From UMGS1901 sp934122115 (lineage in GTDB: Bacteria; Bacillota; Clostridia; TANB77; CAG-508): a DNA stretch of 64,000 nt. This document shows, in pieces, positions 7,884 to 14,417 of the stretch (within the stretch, counting starts at the first letter, position 1; each line of letters starts with the position of its first letter). The stretch spans positions 124,001 through 188,000 of the forward strand of contig CAKOVU010000002.1 of the NCBI GenBank assembly GCA_934122115.1, given 5' to 3'. The notes beneath the pieces are model-generated. The model was not told where the DNA came from. It searched no databases and saw nothing but the letters and a program-made list of their open reading frames with translations. A program made the translations under genes and the position numbers.

Positions 7884-7918
7884 AATCGCCCAATAGGGAC
7901 GCCCCTTTTTGGGCGATT
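7884..7918 (+). promoter_or_regulatory. hairpin between dnaK and dnaJ
   Basis: AATCGCCCA (7884-7892) pairs with TGGGCGATT (7910-7918). No T-run follows, so it more likely stabilises dnaK mRNA or attenuates dnaJ than fully terminates. Confidence 0.5.
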
Positions 7919-8001
7919 ATCATCATTATTCTAAAACAGAGTGATTTTTATATCAAAAATGGAAATCACTATTTGGAGAAGAGTAAGAAAAGGAGAAAGT
8001 A

Positions 8002-9162
8002 ATGGCTGAGAAGAAGGATTATTATGAAGTATTAGGTGTTAGCAAAAATGCAACAGACGACGAACTAAAAAAAGCATACAGACGTCTTGCAAAAAAGTAT
8101 CATCCTGATGCAAACCCTGATAATAAAAAAGAAGCAGAAGCAAAATTTAAAGAAGTAAATGAAGCCTATGAAGTATTATCAAATTCTCAAAAAAGAAAGA
8201 TGTATGACCAATTTGGAACCGCAGACCCTAGCCAAGGATTTGGCGGAGCTGGAGGTCCTTTCGGAGGTCAAGGAGGATATTATTCTTATACTACTTCTGG
8301 ATTCGATGGCTTTGATATGGGAGACATATTTGGCGATTTAGGCGATATATTCGGATTTGGAGGAAACAGAACTAGTAGAAAGAAAAATGGACCTACCAAA
8401 GGCACGGATTTACGTTATAATATGGATTTGTCTTTTGAAGATGCATATACTGGAGTAACTAGAGAGTTTACTATCACAAGAGATGAAAAATGTGATACTT
8501 GTGGCGGTAGTGGAGCTAAGCCAGGAACAAAAATAGAAACTTGTTCAATGTGTGGAGGAAAAGGAACTGTAACCCAAATGCAAACTACATTGCTAGGACA
8601 AATGAGAGTTCAAACCACATGCTCTAATTGCCATGGAACAGGAAAAATAATAAAAGAAGTATGTTCTAATTGCTATGGTAAAGGAACAGTAAGAAAACAA
8701 GCAAAATTGAATGTAAAAATACCAGCTGGTATAGATGATGGACAGACAATTGTTCTTCGTGGTGAAGGCGAGCCAGGTAAAAATGGCGGAGAAAATGGTG
8801 ATATATATATAACTGTTCATATAAAGAAACATAGTATTTTTACAAGACAGGGAGACAATATATATTGTGATATTCCGATTACATTTACACAAGCAACTTT
8901 AGGTGCTGAACTTGAGATACCATTAGTAATAGGCGGAACAGAAAAATATAAAATTCCAGAAGGAACTCAAAGTGGTACAAAATTCACAATAAGAGATAAA
9001 GGATTTACTCATATAAATTCTGGCAGCAAAGGAAATCTAATATTTACAGTTCAAGTACAAGTTCCAAAGAGACTAACAAAGGAACAAAGAGAACTTTTAG
9101 TAGAATTGGCAAAAACAATGAATGAACAACCACCAGTAAAGAAAAGAGGAATATTTGGGTAA
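8002..9162 (+). CDS. dnaJ: chaperone DnaJ (Hsp40)
   Basis: A 386-residue type I Hsp40. The J domain is at residues 5-70 with the HPD motif (YHPDANP). A Gly/Phe region is at about 75-120. Four zinc repeats follow, CDTCGGSG, CSMCGGKG, CSNCHGTG and CSNCYGKG, and then the two beta C-terminal domains. It stimulates DnaK ATPase and delivers clients. It is last in the operon. In many Bacillota prmA and rsmE follow dnaJ. Here prmA is absent and a prepilin-like gene with its leader separates dnaJ from rsmE. Confidence 0.97.
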   Translation: MAEKKDYYEVLGVSKNATDDELKKAYRRLAKKYHPDANPDNKKEAEAKFKEVNEAYEVLSNSQKRKMYDQFGTADPSQGFGGAGGPFGGQGGYYSYTTSGFDGFDMGDIFGDLGDIFGFGGNRTSRKKNGPTKGTDLRYNMDLSFEDAYTGVTREFTITRDEKCDTCGGSGAKPGTKIETCSMCGGKGTVTQMQTTLLGQMRVQTTCSNCHGTGKIIKEVCSNCYGKGTVRKQAKLNVKIPAGIDDGQTIVLRGEGEPGKNGGENGDIYITVHIKKHSIFTRQGDNIYCDIPITFTQATLGAELEIPLVIGGTEKYKIPEGTQSGTKFTIRDKGFTHINSGSKGNLIFTVQVQVPKRLTKEQRELLVELAKTMNEQPPVKKRGIFG

Positions 9163-9180
9163 AATAAATAAAAATAATAC

Positions 9181-9242
9181 TTGAAATGAATAAAACACAC
9201 TGTTATAATAAACTTGAAAAAATTATAAACAGTGTGTTTTTT
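9181..9242. promoter_or_regulatory. promoter-in-palindrome at the left edge of leader A
   Basis: A plus-strand promoter TTGAAA (9181-9186), 17 bp, TATAAT (9204-9209) sits in the left half of a palindrome. AAAACACACTGTTATAAT at about 9192-9209 pairs with ATTATA...ACAGTGTGTTTT at 9222-9240. Read-through RNA from dnaJ would form a T-tailed terminator hairpin. From the other side it would stop transcription coming out of the invertible segment. The same block recurs at 27988-28050 and 47965-48025. Confidence 0.6.
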
Positions 9243-9243
9243 G

Positions 9244-9460
9244 CTTCCTTAAGTTATATACTTAACGAACTTTTTTATATAAAAATTATATCAATAAAAA
9301 GCTGGTATTTCAAGCAAAATATAAAAAAATAATTATAATTTTTTTGCCTTAATTTTAATAACTTTAAAAAATATATAAAATCATGTAATACAGTTATATC
9401 AATTGATATAACAAATTTATTTTACAAAATTTACTTCGTTAAGTATATAACTTAAGGAAG
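9244..9460. repeat. putative invertible promoter segment A
   Basis: Perfect 26-bp inverted repeats at 9244-9269 and 9435-9460 enclose 165 bp. Each repeat is a bipartite site: the right one reads TTCGTTAAG, spacer TATATAA, CTTAAGGAAG. The 7-bp spacer is asymmetric and matches its partner in inverted orientation. Inside, on the minus strand, is a promoter TTGAAA (9313-9308), 17 bp, TATAAT (9290-9285), directed away from the gene at 9521. Inversion would place this promoter about 95 nt upstream of that gene, reading toward it. The interior also holds a 20-bp palindrome, GTTATATCAATTGATATAAC. Recombinase control is inferred. This accounts for most of the gene-free stretch 9163-9520. Confidence 0.75.
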
Positions 9461-9520
9461 TTGGAAAAAATAATAAAAAAGCAGTAATACCAAAGAAAAT
9501 AAAGAAAGGGATTTAATATA

Positions 9521-11464
9521 ATGAAAAAATTAAATATTAAATGTATAAAAAATAAAAAAGGAATTACATTAGTTGCGTTAGTAGTAACAATAGTAGTTCT
9601 GTTAATATTAGCAGGAGTGAGCTTGAATTTATTAATTGGCAATAATGGAATAATAACAAGAGCAAAGCAAACCAAAATAAGTAATGATTTAAGCTCATAT
9701 AAAGAGCAACTAGCAATGTTCATATCAGAAAAGAAAGTGGAAAATCCAGAATTTTATGAATCAAGCTTAACGGCAGGAAAAGATAATTTATATTACAATA
9801 CTAAAACATCAGAAAATGAAAAAACAATAAAAGATATAATTAGTGATGTAAAGGATGAATATTTAGACAGCTTAGAAGTAATAAAGGGAAAGTTAATAAT
9901 AAATACACAAGATAAAAATATAATAAAAGTAGCACAATCAGTGGGAGTGGAACCAAATCCATACGTAATAAAAGATGGAGAGCTAATGTCTAATAATGGA
10001 AACTTATTATTAGTAGATGAAAATGGAACATTAACATTACCAGATAGTGTAACGAAGATAGGAGAAGGAGCCTTTGCAAATGTAGAAGGTTTAAAAACAA
10101 TAATAATACCAGGAACAGTAAAGACAATAGGAAAAAATGCATTTAGCAATAATACAACATTAGAAAAAGTGGTGATGCAAGAAGGAGTAAAGATAATTGG
10201 GGCTAGAGCATTTGCTGGATGTGCTAATTTAACAGAAGTAACTTTGCCAGATAGCTTAAAAACTATACAAAGTCAAGCCTTTATGTATTGCAAAAAACTT
10301 GAATATATAGAAATACCAACCGATATAGAGAAAATAGATGAATATGTTTTTTCATTAACAAGCTTAGCTAATATAAAATTAAGAGGAAACAAAATAAAAA
10401 GTATAGAAAAAGAAGCCTTTTATGGTTGTCCATTAAGAGAATTCACGATAACAAAGGATGTAGAAAATATAAGTTCAACAGCATTTGACCATTGCACAGA
10501 ATTAGCTAACATTAAAATAGATACGCAAAATAGCAAATTTATTTATCAAAATGGCTTACTATTGCCAAGTACAAAGGATAGTATTTTATATGTTTCAACT
10601 AAATATTACGAAAATAGCACAACTTTTGAAATCCCGGAAGGCGTAGTGGATTTTACATGTAATATACAGGAGTTGAAAAATATAACAAAATTAGTAATAC
10701 CAGAAACTACGATTAGCATAAATACAAGAAATTTACCAACCAATATACAAGAGGTTGAAATAGCAGAAACAAATGAAAATCTAAAAGCTGTAGAAGATTG
10801 CATATATACTAAAACAGAACCAGAAACATTGATGTTTTGCTATTCAAAAGCAATGGAAATAAAATTACAAGAACCAGTAAAAGTAATTGACCAATATGCT
10901 TTTAGTGGAGCAACAAAAGCAACTAAAATTGTACTTAATGAGAAAACGGAAAAAATAAAGAATCAAGTTTTTAGTACCTGTTATAGTCTAAGAAATGTTG
11001 AGATGGGAAAATTAGTAAGTTCTATAAATTCAATGTTTGCATTAGGAAACTATAATATAAACTTAACCATAGATACTGAAAATCCAAATTATGTAATGGA
11101 TGATGGAGCATTATATAATAAAAATAAAGATACTGTAATAACTGTATTAAAGAAAATAAATGGCAAGTTTGAATTAAAAGATAGTGTAAAGATTATAGGA
11201 ACTCAAGCTTTTATGGCGCAATCAGCAATGACTGAGATAAATTTAAACAAAGTATCAGAAATTGGCCAAGCAGCATTTGAAGGCTGCAATAGCTTAAAGA
11301 AAATAGAAGTGCCTAGCACAATAGCAAAAATAGATAGCGGAGCATTTATTAATGCAACAGGAGCTAGCCAAATAATAATTCATAAAAAAGAAAACGCAAT
11401 TGCAGGAAGCCCATTTGGAAGTCCATTTGGGTTAAGAGCAATAGAATGGGTTAGAGAAAACTAA
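9521..11464 (+). CDS. prepilin-like surface protein with BspA-type leucine-rich repeats
   Basis: A 647-residue protein. A basic N-terminus (KCIKNKKG) is followed by the hydrophobic pilin-type helix ITLVALVVTIVVLLIL, as for type III (prepilin peptidase) signals, but the usual Glu at +5 is missing. A helical stalk runs to about residue 140. It is followed by LRR_5/BspA repeats such as IPGTVKTIGKNAFSNNTTLEKV and LPDSLKTIQSQAFMYCKKLE (each an unbroken repeat unit of about 23 residues in the protein), to the end. It is probably displayed on the cell surface. The gene at 28327 is a paralogue with a nearly identical first 190 residues and divergent repeats. AAAGAAAGGG precedes the ATG. Expression is probably set by the inverted-repeat leader at 9244-9460. 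Confidence 0.85.
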   Translation: MKKLNIKCIKNKKGITLVALVVTIVVLLILAGVSLNLLIGNNGIITRAKQTKISNDLSSYKEQLAMFISEKKVENPEFYESSLTAGKDNLYYNTKTSENEKTIKDIISDVKDEYLDSLEVIKGKLIINTQDKNIIKVAQSVGVEPNPYVIKDGELMSNNGNLLLVDENGTLTLPDSVTKIGEGAFANVEGLKTIIIPGTVKTIGKNAFSNNTTLEKVVMQEGVKIIGARAFAGCANLTEVTLPDSLKTIQSQAFMYCKKLEYIEIPTDIEKIDEYVFSLTSLANIKLRGNKIKSIEKEAFYGCPLREFTITKDVENISSTAFDHCTELANIKIDTQNSKFIYQNGLLLPSTKDSILYVSTKYYENSTTFEIPEGVVDFTCNIQELKNITKLVIPETTISINTRNLPTNIQEVEIAETNENLKAVEDCIYTKTEPETLMFCYSKAMEIKLQEPVKVIDQYAFSGATKATKIVLNEKTEKIKNQVFSTCYSLRNVEMGKLVSSINSMFALGNYNINLTIDTENPNYVMDDGALYNKNKDTVITVLKKINGKFELKDSVKIIGTQAFMAQSAMTEINLNKVSEIGQAAFEGCNSLKKIEVPSTIAKIDSGAFINATGASQIIIHKKENAIAGSPFGSPFGLRAIEWVREN

Positions 11465-11477
11465 TTATTAAAAACAC

Positions 11478-11507
11478 TTGAAAATAAAACAATTATTTTG
11501 GTATAAT
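11478..11507 (+). promoter_or_regulatory. promoter of rsmE
   Basis: TTGAAA (11478-11483), 18-bp spacer, TATAAT (11502-11507), directly after the upstream stop. It gives rsmE its own transcription independent of the surface gene. Confidence 0.6.
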
Positions 11508-11534
11508 ATACTAAGTAAAAATAGGAGATATATT

Positions 11535-12293
11535 ATGCCAAAATTTTTTGTTGGAAAAAATCAGATAAATAATGGAATAGTGAATATAAAAGGGGAAGAT
11601 GTAAATCATATTATTAATGTGCTAAGAAATGGCAAAGGTGATGAACTGCGAGTTTGCGATTTTGAGGACGGGATTAATTATAGAGTGGAAATAACAGATT
11701 ACAAGAAAGATAATGTGGAGTGCAAGATTCTAGAACAAATGGAAAGCAATACTGAATCGAATGTACATATAACTATATTTCAAGGGTTGCCTAAATTTGA
11801 TAAAATGGAACTGATAATACAAAAGGCTACTGAAATTGGAGTGTGCAATATAGTTCCACTAAAAATGAAAAGATGTATAGTAAAATTTGATGGCAAAGAT
11901 TTATTTAAGAAGATAGAAAGATGGAATAAAATTGCTCAAATAGCAGCAAAGCAATCGATGAGAGATACTATAACGAAGGTGGAAAATATTCAAACTATAA
12001 GCGATTTATTAGAAGGATTAGAAGAGCTTGATGAAGTGATAGTAGCATATGAAAAAGAGAAAAGTAATACATTAAAAAAGGAATTAAAACAAATACCTAA
12101 AAATAAAGAATATAAAATAGGAATTGTAATAGGTCCCGAGGGCGGAATAGATGAAAAGGAAATAGAAGAACTAAGTAAAAGCAGCAAAGTAAAATTTGTA
12201 AGCTTAGGAAATAGAATATTGCGAACTGAAACTGCAGGGCTAGTGATGGCAAGCAATATAATTTATGAACTAGAAGATAGTGAGCAAGAATAA
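11535..12293 (+). CDS. rsmE: 16S rRNA (uracil(1498)-N(3))-methyltransferase RsmE
   Basis: A 252-residue SPOUT-fold enzyme methylating U1498 of 16S rRNA. The N-terminal PUA-like part starts MPKFFVGKNQI and includes VNHIINVLRNGKGDELRVCD. The SAM-binding knot shows VIGPEGGIDEKEIE and SLGNRILRTETAGLVMAS, diagnostic of RsmE. AGGAG (11523-11527) sits 7 bases before the ATG at 11535; an in-frame ATG at 11478 overlaps the promoter and is rejected. The distance to dnaJ is widened by the inserted surface gene. Confidence 0.95.
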   Translation: MPKFFVGKNQINNGIVNIKGEDVNHIINVLRNGKGDELRVCDFEDGINYRVEITDYKKDNVECKILEQMESNTESNVHITIFQGLPKFDKMELIIQKATEIGVCNIVPLKMKRCIVKFDGKDLFKKIERWNKIAQIAAKQSMRDTITKVENIQTISDLLEGLEELDEVIVAYEKEKSNTLKKELKQIPKNKEYKIGIVIGPEGGIDEKEIEELSKSSKVKFVSLGNRILRTETAGLVMASNIIYELEDSEQE

Positions 12294-12309
12294 GAAAGGA
12301 ATGTGAAAA

Positions 12310-13212
12310 ATGGCAGAGGAAGAAAAGAAAGTAACTAGTACTAGAACACGAAAAAAAACAGTGAAGCCACAAGAGAAAAATGTAGAAAACAAGAAACAAA
12401 CTACAAAGAAAAGCACTACGAAAAAAGCAACTACAACTAAAAAAGAAGGTGAAACAACTAGAAAAACGGCAGGTAAAACTGCTACTGATACAAAAACAAC
12501 AAGCAGAACTAGAAAAACTACTACTAGAACAAAGAAAACTACTACAACAAAAGCACCTAGTAGTGCAAAGAAAGCTACTAAGCAGGCAAAAAAGGAAGAT
12601 AAAAGAATAGATAAAATACTTGCAGAGCAATTGGCAAAGGTAGAACTAGTAGAAGAGAAGCAAGAAGAAATAAGTAAAAAAGAAAGCGAAGATAAAAAAG
12701 AAGAAGTAGTTAAAAACAAAAAGAAAAAAACATATAATCCTGAGGAAATAGCAAAGAAAATAGAAGCAAAAAAGAAAATGCCTAAAGAGCAAAAAAGAAA
12801 GCTATATAGTAAAATAGGATTAAATATTTTAGTGGCGTGTGCAATAACATTATATTTTATATTTGTAAACTTAGGCTTTTTACATATAGAGGGTGAAGTA
12901 CTTATAACAGATTTAAAAGTATTTAGCTTAACACTAATAGCGGTATCAATAATAATATTTGAAAACGCATATAGTAAAGATAGTGGTACACTTACTTTAT
13001 ATGGAATTGAAATCTTAATAACGGCAATTATAAGTTTGGTATCAATTTATGTGTATATAATAAACAAAGATATATTTATGAGCTATATAATAATAGCCTC
13101 TGCAGTAATAATTGCTTACTACATTATAAAAGCAATTTTTATGACAATTTATGCAAAAAAAGAATATAAAAAGACTATTAGTGATGTAAAAGAAATAATT
13201 GATGAGGATTAA
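12310..13212 (+). CDS. Lys/Thr-rich membrane protein, unknown
   Basis: A 300-residue protein with two distinct halves. Residues 1-100 are low-complexity basic (repeated RTRKTTT, TKKTTTTKAPSSAKKA), resembling histone H1 tails or a nucleic acid or wall-binding tail. An acidic-basic linker follows. Residues 165-285 contain four hydrophobic segments (ILVACAITLYFIFV, FSLTLIAVSIIIF, ILITAIISLVSIYVYI, YIIIASAVIIAYYIIKAIF). No family is recognised. It begins 16 bases after rsmE and is probably cotranscribed with it. The basic tail would be cytoplasmic if the first helix exits outward. Confidence 0.7.
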   Translation: MAEEEKKVTSTRTRKKTVKPQEKNVENKKQTTKKSTTKKATTTKKEGETTRKTAGKTATDTKTTSRTRKTTTRTKKTTTTKAPSSAKKATKQAKKEDKRIDKILAEQLAKVELVEEKQEEISKKESEDKKEEVVKNKKKKTYNPEEIAKKIEAKKKMPKEQKRKLYSKIGLNILVACAITLYFIFVNLGFLHIEGEVLITDLKVFSLTLIAVSIIIFENAYSKDSGTLTLYGIEILITAIISLVSIYVYIINKDIFMSYIIIASAVIIAYYIIKAIFMTIYAKKEYKKTISDVKEIIDED

Positions 13213-13292
13213 ATAGCTAAAAACACTGGACTTATCGGCTAATGTGTAGTAAAATTAAAGAATAGATATGAAAATAAAAGGAAGGAAAAACC

Positions 13293-13547
13293 ATGCAATT
13301 TATCAATATAGGTTTTGGAAATATTGTTTCGTCGAGTAGGGTAATAGCAATAGTTAGCCCAGACGCGGCACCAATAAAAAGAATAGTACAAGATGCTAAG
13401 GATAAAGGCACTGCAATAGATGCAACGTGCGGAAGAAAAACTAGAGCAGTGTTGATAATGGATTCTGGAAACATTATTTTATCGGCAATACAGCCAGAAA
13501 CAATTGCTAGTAGATTGGATAATAGTTCGGTAGAGGACGAGAAATAG
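13293..13547 (+). CDS. remA: extracellular matrix regulator RemA (DUF370)
   Basis: An 84-residue protein containing the DUF370 core, MQFINIGFGNIVSSSRVIAI then the basic DAKDKGTAIDATCGRKTRAV segment and VLIMDSGNIILSAIQPETIA. In Bacillus RemA is a DNA-binding activator of biofilm matrix and osmoprotection operons. AAGGAAGG lies upstream. It is followed by rpoZ, as in the usual remA-gmk-rpoZ cluster, but gmk is absent. Confidence 0.92.
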   Translation: MQFINIGFGNIVSSSRVIAIVSPDAAPIKRIVQDAKDKGTAIDATCGRKTRAVLIMDSGNIILSAIQPETIASRLDNSSVEDEK

Positions 13548-13565
13548 AAAAGGGGGAATTTTATT

Positions 13566-13766
13566 ATGATGACAAAACCAACAGTTGCACAATTATTAGA
13601 AAAAGTAGATAATAGATATACTTTAGTAATTGCTACAGCAAAAAGAGCAAGACAAATTTCAACAGGAAGTGATGTATTATCAGAAACTGATGATGTAGCA
13701 CCAGTTTCAATAGCTGCAGATGAAATAGAAGATGGAAAAGTTACTGTATGCGAGGAAGAAGAATAA
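13566..13766 (+). CDS. rpoZ: DNA-directed RNA polymerase omega subunit
   Basis: A 66-residue omega subunit that helps assemble RNA polymerase through beta-prime. It has PTVAQLLEKVDNRYTLVIATAKRARQI split as LLEKVDNRYTLVIATAKRAR, and the KPVxxA-like VAPVSIAADEIEDGKV. GGGGGAATTTT precedes the start. Two start ATGs are adjacent (13566 and 13569). Its stop codon overlaps the ATG of the next gene. Confidence 0.93.
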   Translation: MMTKPTVAQLLEKVDNRYTLVIATAKRARQISTGSDVLSETDDVAPVSIAADEIEDGKVTVCEEEE

Positions 13767-14329
13767 TGCAAAAAAAAGAAATAATTTCATTAAGTGGCGA
13801 ATTGGCTAGTGGAAAAGGAACTGTTTCTAATATATTAAAGCAGAAATTAGGATATACAATATATAAAAATGGTGACTATTTCAGGAAGCTAGCTAAAGAA
13901 AGTGGTATGGATGTTACCACTTTTAATAAATATGTTGAAGACCATCCGGAAATAGATAGGCAGATAGAAAACAGTGCTGCCGAATATGCTAAAGAGCATG
14001 ATAAATTTGTGATAGATGCAAGGCTTGGATGGTATGCTGTGCCAGAATCTTTTAAGGTGTATTTAACAGTAGATTTAGATGTGGCAGCAAGGAGAGCTTT
14101 TGAAGATGCAGAACGAAAAGATACAGAGAAATTTAATTCTGTAGAAGAGCAAAAAGCAGACATGAAGAAAAGATATGAGTTGGAAAACGCAAGATATTAC
14201 AACCTATACAATGTTAGAAAAGAAGATTTATCAAATTACGATTTAATAATAGATACAACAAATGAAAGCCCAGAAACAGTGGCTGAAAAGATTATAGAAG
14301 AATACAAAGAATGGCTAAAAACTAAATAA
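13766..14329 (+). CDS. cytidylate kinase-like nucleotide kinase
   Basis: A 187-residue P-loop kinase. Walker A is GELASGKGTVS, and a LID-like region carries VDLDVAARRAFEDAERKD and ADMKKRYELENARYYNLYNV. It resembles the archaeal-type (d)CMP kinase/cytidylate kinase-like family rather than guanylate kinase. The start is ATG 13766, overlapping the rpoZ stop, with GAGGAAGAAG as ribosome site. An earlier ATG at 13748 inside rpoZ lacks one. It occupies the position normally held by gmk, but substrate specificity cannot be read from sequence. Confidence 0.8.
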   Translation: MQKKEIISLSGELASGKGTVSNILKQKLGYTIYKNGDYFRKLAKESGMDVTTFNKYVEDHPEIDRQIENSAAEYAKEHDKFVIDARLGWYAVPESFKVYLTVDLDVAARRAFEDAERKDTEKFNSVEEQKADMKKRYELENARYYNLYNVRKEDLSNYDLIIDTTNESPETVAEKIIEEYKEWLKTK

Positions 14330-14338
14330 AATAAAAAT

Positions 14339-14373
14339 AGAAGAACAAATTCAAAGCAATTTGTTCTTCTTTA
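14339..14373 (+). terminator. intrinsic terminator before priA
   Basis: A 12-bp stem, AGAAGAACAAAT (14339-14350) with ATTTGTTCTTCT (14359-14370), followed by a short T-tract. Confidence 0.75.
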
Positions 14374-14417
14374 CTTCAAAAAAGATGTATGATAAAATAC
14401 AGCCAAAGGAAAGAAAA

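Noticed and set aside
9244..9460. The inverted repeats as simple long-range RNA stems or terminators.
   Set aside because: Possible and also consistent with covariation, but it does not explain the asymmetric 7-bp spacer or the conserved promoter pointing away from the gene in all four copies.
9163..9520. The repeat-flanked leaders as MITEs or insertion sequences.
   Set aside because: They recur only before prepilin-like genes, no target duplication is visible, and the repeat cores differ between loci while matching within each locus, which a mobile terminal repeat would not do.
12097..12719. Long minus-strand frames opposite the Lys/Thr-rich gene.
   Set aside because: They are low-complexity Ser/Cys/Phe-rich shadows of the repetitive basic region.
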